64,000 nt of DNA from Paraphoma chrysanthemicola (GCA_020744225.1 JAGMWG010000002.1:434001-498000), one strand, 5' to 3'; counted from the first letter of the stretch, positions 35,576 through 47,974 are shown. Made by a program: numbers and translations. The notes: a model not told the origin generated them from the letters alone.

Positions 35576-36059
35576 TTACAATAACCTATACTCAAAGAGC
35601 CCTAACTCACTCATAACTCCCTCCGTCGCCTCGTCACCGCCGTCCAAACATACAGCCCCGAACAAGGCCTCCGCAGCCGTCGCCACCATTCGATCACTAT
35701 AGTTCACCTGTCACGAATTCAGCACAATACAATCTACTAAACCAATCTGCCTGCCCAGCGTCGCCAGCGGCACATCGTTCAGCGCATCCTTGCGCAATGT
35801 ATCCCAGTTGACTGGTGTGAGCCGCGCAGTGCTGCTTTTCCACCATTTATTATTGCAAAGGGAAGCGGCCATGCGGGAGCCGCCGAGGACGGCAAGGGCG
35901 TCGTTTTTACGGATTAGGTGCGTGGTCCCGAGGATGGATGGGGTAGGCAGTACAATTGAGAGCTTCGAGGCTGAGAAGTTTATTGCTGAAGCTGTAGTTG
36001 ACGACGACCTCGCAAGTGGAGATGTTTATATCAATATTGGTGATTATTGGATGGACCAT
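35576..36059 (-). pseudogene. RNase III-like protein, pseudogene
   Basis: Read on the minus strand from ATG 36059 to TAA 35576. Frame A gives YSFSNKLLSLEALN; after about 35920 similarity continues in another frame with RKNDALAVLGGSRMAASLCN, then WDTLRKDALNDVPLATLG, GLVDCIVLN, and DRMVATAAEALFGAVCLDGG, ending naturally ELGLFEYRLL. These are the ordered blocks of short fungal RNase III-domain proteins. Two lesions are visible: a frameshift between 35980 and 35900 and an in-frame TGA right after VLNS (about 35716-35714). No GT-AG intron removes either. Almost certainly non-functional as encoded. Confidence 0.75.
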
Positions 36060-36970
36060 GGGTTGTGGTATATTGAGTAGGAAGAAGGTTTGAATGTCCT
36101 GGGGGGTTGAGAGACTAGCGTGGTGCGGAAATAAAAGACATGAGATGTTTGTCCGATTATTGAGCAGGTCTTTCTGAAAGATAATACTAGTCTTATAACA
36201 CGTCGTCTTGTCATGGTGTGAATGGAGGGTGTGAGCATCATTCGCGTACGCGTTGCAGTGCGTGAGATCAGGGTGTCAGAGTTGCTACATACGGACTCAG
36301 CTCATTTAGGTCAAAGGAAAGTATCCTGGCCGTAGTTTTAATGAGGTATGTTTGCCATGCTTTGGTTTTGGATATCATGATGGTTTGGCAGCTTTGCAAA
36401 GCTGAGGCAGTTTACTGTCAGTTGTATTGCAAGGGAAGCTCTGAGCGCGCCTCTCTGTTGACATTCCGATCTGGAACATGCACATACTCAGAATCATTTC
36501 ATCGCTACTATGATACGAGATTGTTGAAGAAGATGTTGATGTTGTGAATGTAGGTCATGGGACTCTGATGTCTGAGCCATGGGATTATTACAGTTTGCTA
36601 ACCAAAAGAGGCAAGGCTAGCCTCGGCAAAACAGGCAGAAGGCTGGTGGGATGGACGCTTCAACCTATGTGCCTTTTACAACCTTCCCCAGTACATTTTG
36701 AATATGCCGCCGGTGCCGGCTTAATTATATCTACTACAACTCTCCCCATTTTTACAAAAATAGCGATGTGAGATGCTCTCACAGCTACACCACGATCCCA
36801 GCTCGCTCACCCCTCTCTAGTGCACTTAATCTCCCTGTTTCCGCATCTTGAGTCCAAAGCCACTTCGAAAACGAGGAACAGATAGTAGCAGGTACCCGCA
36901 GAACGCCAACAAGAATAGCCTACCCAAACTATCCTGTGACCCGGCTTGCATCCATCGCTAGCATCCAGGC
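36060..36970. other. Intergenic, promoter of HET gene 3
   Basis: About 0.9 kb of mixed composition. No gene seen. A TA-rich stretch (ttaattatatctac) lies near 36721-36734. Confidence 0.5.
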
Positions 36971-38866
36971 ATGGATCCATACCATTATTCGCCACTACAT
37001 GCTCGTCAAATCCGCTTACTGACCCTGCAATCTGGATCCCAGAGTGAAAGCTTATGTATTGAGATCCAGCATGTCGATCTCTTCAAAGTGGACGATTCTC
37101 TGCCCCCACATCGCATACCCCTCTTCGAGGCATTGAGCTACACATGGGGAGATCTGAACGACACCGAAGAGATTATAATACAAGACGCTGTCGAAAACGG
37201 ACGAAGCGGTTTGAACGTCACGCACAATTTGGCTGCTGCGCTTCGAAGGTTGCGATACACCAACCGGCCACGGTGAGTGTTCTACGTCATATGGGATATT
37301 TGCTTTGCTGAACTGCCCGAAGAACTCTTTGGGTAGATGCCGTTTGCATTGATCAGTCTAATCTGAGCGAACGTAACGAACAGGTACGGCAGATGGTCAG
37401 AGTATACAGCATGGCTGCACGTGTGTTGATCTACATTGGCGAAAAAGAAAAATCGTCAGACTTGGCAATGGATGCAATCGCCGACATCACAGGTGAAGTG
37501 ACCCATGTCAGATTCTTGGCAGTAGAAGATTTGTTGAACCGGCCCTGGTTCGAAAGGGTTTGGGGTATGTGCTCAATCTTTCGACTTATCGCCTGATAAC
37601 TCATCGCATTAGTTATCCAAGAAGTTGCAAGGTCGAAGTCAGCAATTGTCATCTGTGGTACTCGCGCCGTTGCATGGGATTGCTTCACAAGGTGGCCAAC
37701 ACGTCAGGCTTGTTTACCGGTCTCCGACGTTCTTTGGTCAGACTACATTCCTGGTGTACTCAACTATAATTCTGGTTTCGCATCGAGCACAGGGACTGAA
37801 GCCCTGCTCAGGACGCTGCGTGAGACACGTGCTGCTGGAGCTACTGACCCGCGGGATAAAGTCTTTGCTCTACTCGGCTTACTCTCGGACGAGGAACAGA
37901 AAACATACGAAGGCCTTATTAATTATTCAACCCCTGTGGATCGCGTCTATCTGGATACCGCGCTTAAGATGATTTTCGAAAGCAAGTCCCTCCGTGTGCT
38001 GTCCGCTGTGCAGCCTCGAATGTATTCATCGCCGCCAAATGTCTTGGATGATCTGCCATCATGGGTACCTAATTGGTCACGTGCAAGCCATGTCCTGCCC
38101 CTTGGCTTGGGACAACAATTTGTTGAGCCGTTCAACGCAGGTGGACGCTACTGCGTAGCAGACATTGGTAGCAGTGGTAACTTGCTGCTGAAAGGAGTGC
38201 GAGTTGCTCAGGTGCAGCGCATCAGCAACGGACCCGAATCATGGTCTTCTGACTATCGTGAGCGAGAAACTGTGCTGCAATCCGGATACGAGCTTCTTGC
38301 GACGGATGTAAGACATGATCGTACGGAAATTGGAATCTTCTGCTGACTATTTATAGTCAGACTTCCCGTTACAGGCTTTTCTGCATGTCATATCCGCAAC
38401 ACCGCCGAGCGCAATTGAATCTGAGACGGGCTACACGAGAGATGTGATCACTATGGAAGAGCTGGAACATCTCATGGCGGAAGTAGATCGACATACCTAT
38501 TCTCGTCTGCAACGTCGGGTGATGCAGTATACATATGGTCGTAAAATGTTCATTGCTGGCGATTTCATAGGCCTAGGTCCAGAGACCATGCAAGAGGATG
38601 GTCTTCTCGTGGTTCTTCCCGGAGGTCCGACACCATATATCCTGCGACCTTCGCCTCTCAACTCACATCAATTCGAACTAGTGGGGGAGTGCTATGTACA
38701 TGGACTTATGAATTGCGAGGCGTTGCAGCATGTTCGAGAGCAGTTGGCGCAGATTGGCTACGTTGTTCCCATTACTGGCCACGCCAAGTGCTCTGCGCCG
38801 CTGGAATGGTTTATCATGGACTCTGGAAGGGACAAAGGAGTAATCACGGAACAGGAGAATACTTGA
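36971..38866 (+). CDS. HET-domain protein 3, four exons
   Basis: Exons 36971-37272, 37323-37564, 37613-38307 and 38357-38866, 582 residues. HET blocks: IRLLTLQSG, FEALSYTWGD, NLAAALRRLRY, TLWVDAVCIDQSN, VRQMVRVYSMAARVLIYIGE, NRPWFERVW then VIQEVARS. It continues with the usual companion region: ATDPRDKVFALLGLLSD, LDDLPSWVPNWS, and a C-terminal FIGLGPETMQEDG with VVLPGGPTPYILRP, ending in a receptor-like conserved tail common to this HET subfamily. Intron 2 splits the codon after Trp, just before IQE, matching the position in HET genes 2 and 4. Allorecognition/cell-death role is by family. Confidence 0.87.
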
Positions 38867-38981
38867 GTCTCGTGATGGTATGTAAGTTTAGGTGATAGAT
38901 AATATGGACAAGAGAAGTGAATAAGCATGCCTCACGACCCAGCACTCGATGCGGTCGTCAATTGCTAAGGAAGCGAGCAAT

Positions 38982-39994
38982 CTACCAACCACGAGCCGCC
39001 TTGAGCTTGACATACCACTGGCGCAACATCCAAGCATCGAACTCCGTGATCTCGGTAGCGCTTCCAGCCATCATGATGAAGCTGGTCTGACCCTGAGGAG
39101 TCCAATCGTAGAAGTCTGTACATCGTCAGCAAGAGGTTCTGCGGTTTCAGGATCAAATTTCCAACATACCCAGAAGACCGAAACCATGGCCCATCTCATG
39201 CAGCAGGATGTGGATGTTGTCCAGATTGACATTGTTCAGGAAGTAGTCTGGGCCAAGCTCCTGACCCCAGTTGTATCCGTAACCTCCAAATTGCCCAGTC
39301 AACTCCTCGTCGAGCCATAGACTGATGTCGTAACGGCTGTCTTTGCCGCCAGGGCACTGGCTCATATCTCCATCCAAATGGAGCGCGCGGTAGCATCGCG
39401 TATCACACTCAGGCACGCCATCGGGATTGGTGGTAGTGTAGATATCAAGACCAGTGGTGTCGCCTTCGATCAGATTCTTGTTCTTGACAGCATAGCCGAC
39501 AACGTTCACGTTGAGCTTAGTGACCGGGAAGCCCTCAAACCCAACCAAGACGTCGAACCATTTCTGCAGCGAGCGCTGGAGCGCCTTGACGGTCGATGCG
39601 CGGGCCGCGGCCGTGCTTTTTCCCTTATGGTTCCAGCGCACACAGTAGTTGACGTTGCCGTTGTTGGCAATGATTTGATCGGTGAGCCAGTTTTTGTCTT
39701 GAAGGCCCTGGGGATTTTCTTTCATGGTTTGCTTCCAAACCTTTTCCTTGTTAGTTCAACTCGACAGCTCCGGTAGGAAGGACAGCTTACCTGGTCAAGA
39801 GCGGTGACCATGTTCGAAGGAGGGTTCCATTTCGTAGCTTTCGGGATGGTGGCACGGCTTGTCAATTCTTCGCGTGCGAAAAGGTTGCGCTCCTCAAGTG
39901 CGCAGAAGCGACGGTCAACGTGCTTGATGGTTGGGTGTGCTAGGACGCCCGTGGAAAGCGCCAAAGCGGCGATGAAAGACTCGAATTTGACCAT
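38982..39994 (-). CDS. Secreted metalloprotease with HExxHxxGxxD motif
   Basis: Exons 39994-39791, 39740-39170 and 39115-38982, 302 residues. Signal peptide at about 1-19 (ends TGVLAH). A propeptide-like part with dibasic sites precedes the catalytic domain. The zinc motif HEMGHGFGLLD (His249, Glu250, His253, Asp259) is completed only by splicing: the third ligand Asp codon is split by intron 2 (54 nt). A Met-turn candidate FIMMAG follows. HExxHxxGxxD is used by snapalysin-like (M7) metzincins and some fungal zincins. Cys pairs (CVRW, CDTRCYR) suggest disulfides. Probably an extracellular endopeptidase. Confidence 0.85.
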
Positions 39995-41021
39995 TGCGAC
40001 GAAGTGAATGAATGAAGTTGGAACGAATGTATAAGCGCGAAAAGAATGGACGCCTCTGAAGATGCATAGGATGAACAGCTGGTGCGACTACTTATATGCC
40101 ACTCTCATCCTTCAGCATCAGTCGCTCAGCTTGTTTGATCGCCACCCTGGATGTTTCCGATCCTTTGATAGGCAGGGTGATGGTAAAGGCCTAGTACAAT
40201 CCGCATTTGAGTGCGAGCAGAATGCGGAGGTTTGCGCGTTTCGTTTGCCAAGCGTTTGGCTAACTTAAGGAGGTCGGATGTTTCGGAAAGATGCTCTATC
40301 GTCGGCGAAATGTGCGGATGAAGGGACGTGCGCTCGGCATGTTCCCTGTCATAATGCTTGAATTTCTCCGTGGCCCACTTTCTTCCGATCTTAGGTCGCC
40401 CTGTAATCATGTTATTGACAGTGGTCACGGCGTTGGAGTCTAGATGTCTCGTCGTCGCATATACGTAGTGCATAGGTTCACGTCATGCAACGTCTTTTGG
40501 CTTTCCGCGAGCATCAAAGATCGTGATACATTTTGATGACAGTATTTGCACTCTATATAATTTCGGAAGAAGTCAAGATTGGATCGAGCTGACGTAGGGA
40601 TTATTTCACGATGGGTTCTAACTACAGCCCTCGTTTCCTTGGTGAGGGGAAGCTTGCATGCTGCAACCTGGATAACTTCACAGAAAGTGTGAGTGTAGGC
40701 TCAGAATAATTCAGTATCTTCAATAGGCAACTTTTGAGAAGTGATCAATATGCTTTACTTCTGCTAGACTGGAAGCTGCTCGGTCCTAAGCCAGCAAGCT
40801 CACACATTCGCTGGTACTTGCCGACCTGCAGTACTGCAGCTCAAATGGCTTCCAGAAAGGCATGAGAGCAGGCCCGAAAAGAATGATCATCCTTGACAGG
40901 CAACAGTGATCAATAATCATTACTCTCCTAGGTTGAAGTTGTTCCGTCCTAGATCTACAAGCTCGTATAGGCTCTCGGTCTTTTCAACTTGCAGTAAGTT
41001 TCCGTCATGATTTGACTTCCA
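39995..41021. other. Intergenic between metalloprotease and carboxypeptidase
   Basis: Metalloprotease promoter on the left; a diverged direct duplication on the right (40724-41040, listed separately). No gene supported. Confidence 0.55.
40091..40096 (-). promoter_or_regulatory. TATA box candidate for the metalloprotease gene
   Basis: TATAAG on the minus strand (plus cttata), about 100 bp upstream of the ATG at 39994. Confidence 0.4.
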
Positions 41022-41040
41022 CTAGTAGGCGGACGTTGTC
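40724..41040 (+). repeat. Diverged direct duplication, offset about 165 bp
   Basis: Both units open with aggcaac ... gtgatcaata (decamer at 40741 and 40906). They share in order tactyc..ctag, gaag.tg.tc.gtccta, caagctc, acttgc and gcagta, ending near tgacttcca/ggcttcca. The right unit runs into the 3' end of the carboxypeptidase gene. Confidence 0.5.
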
Positions 41041-43012
41041 GCCGGATATATAGGTGACGGGGCGTATTGAACCAGCGTTGACGTCAAGGCAACATAAGAG
41101 TTGGTGTGGGTAGCATTGGCAGGCCCGGAGGAGGTCAAATTGGCAGTGACTGGCTTCTCACCCGTCGCAATGTCAAGATGATATAAGGTGCGATTAAAGT
41201 AAGCCAATGCAGCCTCAGCTGAAGATTGAGTTGTTAGCACGGTTCTTGCGCTGCTCACCTGAGAAAGAGGTGGAGAGATGATATGACTCACGCTGGTAGT
41301 AGGGAATTTCATGTCCTGATTCGTAAATACGCGCGAAACTGAAATTACCATATTGGCGGACTTCACCATATTCGGTGCCATCGACAACCATTGCCTCATA
41401 CCCAGCAGCGCGGAACTCTTTGCTGTGAGTGTAATCGACAGCTAGACTGACTGCCTGACCGCCGAACCAATTGCCTAAACTTGTTAGTGTAACTCGATAT
41501 AGCGATGAGATTATGCTTACAGATGTAATCAGCATCGCCGTATGCCAGACTGACGCGAACGTCCTGGTTCAGCAAGTAGTCGAGGTCGATTAAGAAGTTT
41601 GGGTAGATGAAGTCTCCTGTATTTTGGAAGGCGTAATAGATGCCATTGGTGCCGGAATAGTTGAGAGTAACACCCAAAGCTTCTTGCACCTCTCCCAAGT
41701 TGAGGTAAGCCGGATAGTTGGACGGCGGAGTCGGGTCGTCATACGGATGGCGGATGTCGTAGACACCGCGACCGCTGTAGTAATAGTAAGGAGATTCGAC
41801 ATTATCACGACACATGTCCGCCGCTTCATTACAGATCTGAAGCACGCCTGGAGTCAACTCGGTTTCGGTAATTTTTGCGTCGACATGGTAGTAGCTTCCA
41901 TTGGCTTCTGCAGCAGTCCGGCACAACGCAATTTGGTATAGGCATCCGTTGTACATATTGTTGGCAAACTTGGCGTACGAATAGACGGTATCGTTATAAG
42001 CCTTGATGCCATAAGTGTTGTTTACAGCAAACTCAGGATAATGTTCGGCCTGGACCTCCTCGCTGATGATACCGTTGATTATTCCAAGGCTGTTGAAGTT
42101 GAGTTGATAGCCTGGCATGCTTCCATTCTGAATTTTGAGATTCTGGTTGTAGAAGTAGGTGAAGAAGGCTGGCCCGTAATGGCCACCGTAGCTTTCAGTG
42201 AAAAGATTGAAATCTCTCGCGGGACTCAATGCACCAAGTTTTGCATCAAATTTAGGCACGGTGGCCAGAAGAGCCTGGAAAACATGCTTTACGATTGGAA
42301 CAAGATTAGCAAATGCCGCAAGCACCATCCTTTCGGAGAACTTACCCAAGTTGCAACAGCTGCGAGATCAGTTGTATCGATGGTTCCTGTGTTCAGCGGT
42401 TCCAAAAGCGGCCACCGTCCGGTTGCGGGCCAATCACTCGAGTTGTAGTGAAAATCTTCTGACACTGGATTGAAACTGCCAACGCCCTGGTTCTGATAAC
42501 TAAATCCGGTCCCAACGGGTTGAGAGATGTAAAGCATGTTTGAGACATTGTTCCAGCTGTATGGGTTGTACACGGCAGTTAAGTTGACATTGATGCTGCA
42601 CGGACCATTCTCTTCGAACAATCCGATGAGCGAATCGGAGCCAGGCCCTCCATTGAGCCACAAAGTGAACGGGTCCTTTGCTGGGTCGTTCCTGGATTCA
42701 AAGAACCAGAAGAAAACATGGACCTGATGGAAGTTAGAAAAAGCCCATTGCAGGAGTTCCCATACACACATCAGGAGTAAGATCTACGTAGCCAGAGTAG
42801 CTTTCCACGCCTGGAGTCGTTTCACAGATGCCAGGATTCTTGTACCTAATAGTCACATTGTTGGGAGCGGTCGCGGTCTTGTAATCGCTGACAGCCTTTG
42901 GCAAGTACAGATAGTCGCTTCGCTTGCTCCACTGCTTTTTTGAGACCGCGTTGACCTGTAGTAGCAGGTATGAAAGCGCAATGAATCGCGCTACTATCGG
43001 TTTTGTGAGCAT
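41022..43012 (-). CDS. Secreted serine carboxypeptidase (S10 family), five exons
   Basis: Exons 43012-42770, 42723-42346, 42286-41521, 41474-41292 and 41218-41022, 588 residues. Signal peptide at about 1-22. S10 landmarks: FFWFFESRNDP, WLNGGPGSDSLIGLFEENGPC (split here as WLNGGPGS then DSLIGLFEENGPC), YISQPVGTGFSY, catalytic Ser239 in TESYGGHYGP, Asp458 in YGDADYIC, and His517 in ESGHEIPYYQ. The usual Cys after GGPG is Ser here. Many N-x-S/T sites fit secretion. By family it removes C-terminal residues at acid pH, outside the cell or in the vacuole. The exon 3 start could also be 12 nt further in (CAG|GCT); I prefer AAAG|CAT because it keeps WHVFQALL. Confidence 0.92.
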
Positions 43013-44838
43013 GATGATCGATGGAGGCTTTCCTTGACGGTGACCAACATGAAATGCAAAGCTTGCAAAGCAGATTTAAGCATTTCCAAAAAGCTTGGTA
43101 ATGCTTGTCAGGTGGGGCTAGTAACATTACTATCGCAAATAGTGGCGGGGTTCAAGAGTGACATCTTGGTTCGCGTAGACAAGAGAGCGTCCCTCCTGCC
43201 TCTTTAGGCTTAAAAGCCTCGTCATCTCGCCAAACAGACGAGCGCTGATAGTGTCCAAAAACATCGCATGACGTAGATACTCGTATCTTCTCATGGGCGG
43301 AAGCAGAGGCATGCAGTGGTATTCCCAGATTAAGTGTTGTGAGAGGAGGGTTTTCGCAATGCTAGAGTGGGATGATGCATCCGAAGCCCTCAGTGCGATC
43401 GAACACGGGATCAAGTGCAACATGGATCCGTGCACTTTTGACATTTGATGAAGTTGCTACATTTCTGATACTATATGTAACAATCCCATGGTGTACATTC
43501 AAGTAGAAATGTAGCATGAGCATTGTTGAAAAGTATCCAGGAAAGGCAGAAAGTTCGAGCTCGGCACGTTCGGAGGCGGTGCCAAGACCGGTCATGCCGC
43601 CTCTTCCGGGCAGGTACCAAACCACAATATCTAATGAATCCATCACGGTACAAAGCTCGCAACGGTATTCCGTCAATATTGGTGTATGAACTAAAGACGA
43701 CCGCTGACTTTCCTGGTACTCTCAATTATGCTCCAGGTAACAGCCCAGCACTAGGAGTGCCAGTCTACTGCCGCTCTTGCACGCGAAACGTGGTGGCCAT
43801 TCAACAAATCCTAGTGATAAGATATTCGGCATTTTGGTTTTGGAGGCGTAGAGTACGCCCTATCAGCGGCTCTTAGACTACAAGTTGAGTACTCCCTTCA
43901 AGGCTAATATTCTGCACAATAAAGTCTACTCTTCGCGTAATCTCTTGGGCGTAGAGACAGCCATTCCGGCCTCAGTAGCTGCGCATCAAATTTTGGCGTA
44001 GTAGCGAGCAGATGCCCTACTGAGGTTGCAGAGTTGGACATGGGATCGGAAGACGATACTGACCTTGACTGTGTCCGCTTCGGACTTCGCGTCTGCGGTG
44101 GGGAAAGGGGCAGACTGGCGATAGCAGCTTTGATGTTGGTAGACCTTGTGCTAATAGCGAACGCGAGAATGCTGCGAAGAATGTCGCGAATGTCGCGTAT
44201 GTCGATCACGCCAGTATCCTTAGGTGACATCGGCCCCAGGAAGGCCTGACTGATAAGCACTATTGTGATAGTCCGCTCTTCCATTTTCTTTAGTCTCGAG
44301 CCAATGCACCCAAGTTTGCACTGTCGGTGTCAGTTGTGAACGAGAAATGTGCCGTACCGACAATCGACGACGTGTGCTGTGCTATTCTGTAGACCCAAAG
44401 AGGATGGCGGAATTCAAGGTTGTGCCCACCAAACGCAAAGCGCATTAAGAAGAATATACAGAAGGATCTTACAGAGTTTGATGCCAACTGTCAAAGCAAT
44501 AGCGACAGCACCACTAAAAAGGTAACGCGCCCGCCACTGGAAGTAGACACACCTACGACGACGCGTCTGTCCAAGTGTAACATTGATTATTGTCTTGCGG
44601 CCGTCCTCCCTGATAGCACCGGCGATATGAAGCACCACGGCGGCTCGTCACCTCGTTAGTTAATTTGTAAACAGAATAAATTTACAGTAGAATGAATCGA
44701 AAGGTGGGCAGACATTTTAAAGAAATAGCTTTCTAAGTGAAAATATGTTCTAGTAAGTTAGATTCTCCTACTACTTATATAAGAAAGTCCGATAGAATAA
44801 GAGGATAGTAGGCAGGAAGGGAGAATTAATAGAAATAG
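43013..44838. other. Long intergenic stretch, possible decayed sequence
   Basis: About 1.8 kb with short overlapping open stretches on both strands and no recognisable domain. The part from about 44650 to 44835 is strongly AT-rich compared with the flanks. This could be decayed mobile-element DNA, but no terminal repeats or transposase blocks are seen. Confidence 0.4.
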
Positions 44839-47705
44839 CTATTTGCTGCTTGACTGTAGCAGTTTAACCACAGCCTCATGCCCTCCCTTAGCTGCCCGCG
44901 AGAGCGGCGTCCAACCATATTTATCCTTCGCGTTAACCTCAACCTTGCCTGTCTCAAGCAGCAGCTTAACTACAGCCTCATATCCTCTATCAGCCGCCCA
45001 CCAGAGCGGCGTCCGACCTTTGTAACTATCCTTCGCGTTAACCTTAACCTTGCCTGTCTTGAGCAGCAGCTTAACTACAGCCTCGTGCCCTCCCTTAGCT
45101 GCCCGCGAGAGCAGCGTCTGACCGTATTCGCCCTTCGTGTTGACGTCGACCTTGCCTGTCTCAAGCAGCAGTTTAACCACAGCCTCGTGCCCTCTATCAG
45201 CTGCCTGCCAGAGCGGCGTCCAACCGTATTCGCCCTTCGCGTTAACCTCAACCTTGCCTGTCTCAAGCAGCAGCTTAACTACAGCCTCATGCCCTCTCTC
45301 AGCAGCCCGCCAGAGTAGCGTCCGACCGTTATAATTTTCCTTCGCATTAACCTCAACCTCGCCTGTCTCAAGCAGCAGCTTAACTACGTCCTCACGCCCT
45401 CCCTCAGCTGCCCGCGAGAGCGGCGTCCAACCGTATTCGTCCTTTGCGTCGACCTCAACCTTGCCTGTCTCAAGCAGCAGCTTAATCACAGCATTATGCC
45501 CTCCCTTAGCTGCCCACCAGAGCGGCGTCCGACTGTCTTCGTCTTTCGCGTCGACCTCAACCTTGCCCGTTTCAAGCAGCAGCTTAACAACAGCCTCATG
45601 CCCACCCTCAGCTGCCCGCGAGAGTGGCGTCTGACCGTATCGACTATCCTTTGTGTCGACCTCGACCTTGCCCGTTTCAAGCAGTAGCTTCACAACGGCC
45701 TCGTGCCCACCCTCAGCTGCCCGCGAGAGCGGCGTCTGACCGTATTGACTGTCCTTCGTGTCGACCTCGACCTTGCCCGTCTTAAGCAGCAGCTTGACAA
45801 CGGTCTCGTGCCCACCCTCAGCTGCCCGCGAGAGCGGCGTCCGACCGTATTGACTGTCCTTCGCGTCAACCTTGACCTTGCCTATCTTAAGAAGCAGCAT
45901 AACCACAGCCTTATGCCCTCCCTCAGCTGCCCACGAGAGCGGCGTCCGACCGTATTGACTATCCTTCAAGTCTGGATCGATACCATCTTTCGCCAGTAGT
46001 AGGTATACTACATCATCGTACCCGTTCCACGCGGCCCATGATAGAGGCGTCAGACCGTATTGACCTTTCAGCGTGTACGGATACTCTACTCCAAACGCTC
46101 TCTTATAGCCCTCAATTGCTTCTTGAATCCTCTCTTCTGCTCCTTTGTATTCCTCCAGGTCTCCAATTATTAGTGCAACGTTCCATGTGCTGGTCGCTTT
46201 GTCTAAAGAGTCTTCTCTGTCTGTCTTTGAATGTTCTGGCGGCCAATCGTCCGTTCGGATTAAAGTTTCATATTCTTCTGGATTCGGGGAACTCTTTGGC
46301 AAATTTCCCCAGTCCCAGAAAAGTAGAAAATCGCGGGTGAAGGTTTTCACCGACTGCAAGAAGTTTGGCCACTCGATATGTCCTTCCACTATTCGTATAT
46401 TCTCCTGAGGAGTAGCTGCAATCATGATAATGATAAAATGATCCTTACATAATCTGATGATTGTAGGCTTCGAAGCTCCTTGAAGAAGGCAGATGATGTC
46501 TCCATCTCTGATGGATTTTGCCGAGGGTTGGAGAATCCAGCGCTGCGTTCCTATATATCCCGGTTGCCCCGATATGTTCTTAAAAATGACATCCACACTC
46601 TGTCTGTCGTCTGAGGCAGTATCTCTGAGCACCGGGAAAACTTTACCAAGAACGCAGCCCTTGCTCTTGATTGACGTGATCTCTTTATCACTCCAAGTCT
46701 CTACAGATATCTTTTCACTGAGAAGAAACTTAACTAGTCGCTGCAAGAGGTTCTCCCATCGATCTCGGTAGTTAGGCAGCAGGTTAGCTTCGCTAAGATC
46801 ATCAGAGCTCATACCGAGCAAGGCATACACCTTATCGTGACGCTTGGTAGCCTCATGGGCATGATGCATGTCCATTAACTCCCCTAGTGGACATATATTC
46901 AGAGATGACCTGCCTGAACTACCCGTTGAGTAGCCGGGCCTGAAGATGGCTTCTCTGATTAAATAGGTTACTGAACGGATCAACCTCTGTAAGTCTGGGC
47001 GAGCGTCGTAGAAATTTTTCAATGAATCAACACCTAAGCAAAAGGCGTATCCATCAATCTTCTTAGATCCACACATAATCAGGATATGTCGAGCTGCGGC
47101 AACTTCTTGAAGTATCTAGACAGCATTTAGTAATTCGTGCGAATGCTCTCAAGTGTCTCTTCCCATACCCAGATGCGCCGAAACCATGGTCGTTGAAGCA
47201 GCGCAAGGACTGCTTGTTGGATCCTTTCGCTGTCTAAAGATTTTGTAGACTTCTTGTACCCAGCGACGCGTATCTCTTCGAGCGCTAGATCGCTATTGTC
47301 TGCCGCCTCTCCAAGCCAAACGACTACACGGTTTGCTTGACCATAAATTTTCGCCATGGACTGAATCTGGTGCCCCTTCTCTTCCTGATTCTCTTGGTCG
47401 ATGCAAATAGCATCTACCCATAGGATTCGGTCAATAGAGTGATTTCGAAGATGTGAAAACGCTGCGTGAAGGTTAATTGTAACATTAAAGCTATGTCCGT
47501 GTATAAAGATCGGCAGCTTCTCGTCTAGATTACCCCATACATACGATAGAGCATCGTACATGTGAGCTCTTTTGCACGAGTTCGGTAGAGAGTATTCGAA
47601 GAGCTCGCATTGTATGTCAGCCGTCTCTGCTTCATGTGGCATTAGGCGAAGCAGGCGAATACTGTCGCATCCCGGTGAAAGCGGAGAATAACGGTACTGG
47701 GACAT
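44839..47705 (-). CDS. HET-ankyrin fusion protein with twelve repeats
   Basis: Exons 47705-47169 and 47115-44839 (53-nt intron, GTATGG...TAG), 937 residues. Start at ATG 47705 (MSQYRYSPLSPG), matching the start of HET protein 3. HET blocks: IRLLRLMPHE, YDALSYVWGN, LHAAFSHLRN, ILWVDAICIDQEN, QSMAKIYGQANRVVVWLGE, RPWFRRIW then ILQEVAAARH. A middle region of about 300 residues (HDKVYALLGMSSD, a TPR-like scrap near EEYKGAEERIQEAIEGYKRA) contains no P-loop/NACHT. From about residue 530 to the end are twelve ankyrin repeats (TPLSRAAEGGHEAVVKLLLETGKVEV type), nearly identical to each other. HET is the likely death effector and the ankyrin array the recognition platform. Confidence 0.9.
44842..46060 (-). 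repeat. Tandem DNA repeats encoding ankyrin units
   Basis: Twelve consecutive units of about 99-105 nt with very high identity at the DNA level (the phrase cttgcctgtctcaagcagcagcttaac recurs with few changes). This indicates recent expansion and/or gene conversion. Confidence 0.85.
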
Positions 47706-47974
47706 GGTATTATTATAATATTCATACACGTGAACTCATGTGGTTGGAACAATTATATTGAATGCAGTGATGAGGCTGGTGATATTGTCAAGGCGATATT
47801 CCTCCGCTGTCAGTGAGGGTTGCCTATTCGGCCAAGCCCACCCCACGAAGTCACGTGAGCACGCTAGAGCTGCATTGTGGCAAAGCAGAGGCTTACTGCA
47901 CTCCGCCGGTGCTAGCAGGGAGGACGGCCGACGCTCCAGCCATAAGGTTGCCCCGAAGGCGGATAGTGTAAGGC

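Noticed and set aside
44650..44840. AT-rich patch as a RIP-mutated transposon
   Set aside because: Too short, with no terminal repeats or transposase remnants; left as intergenic.
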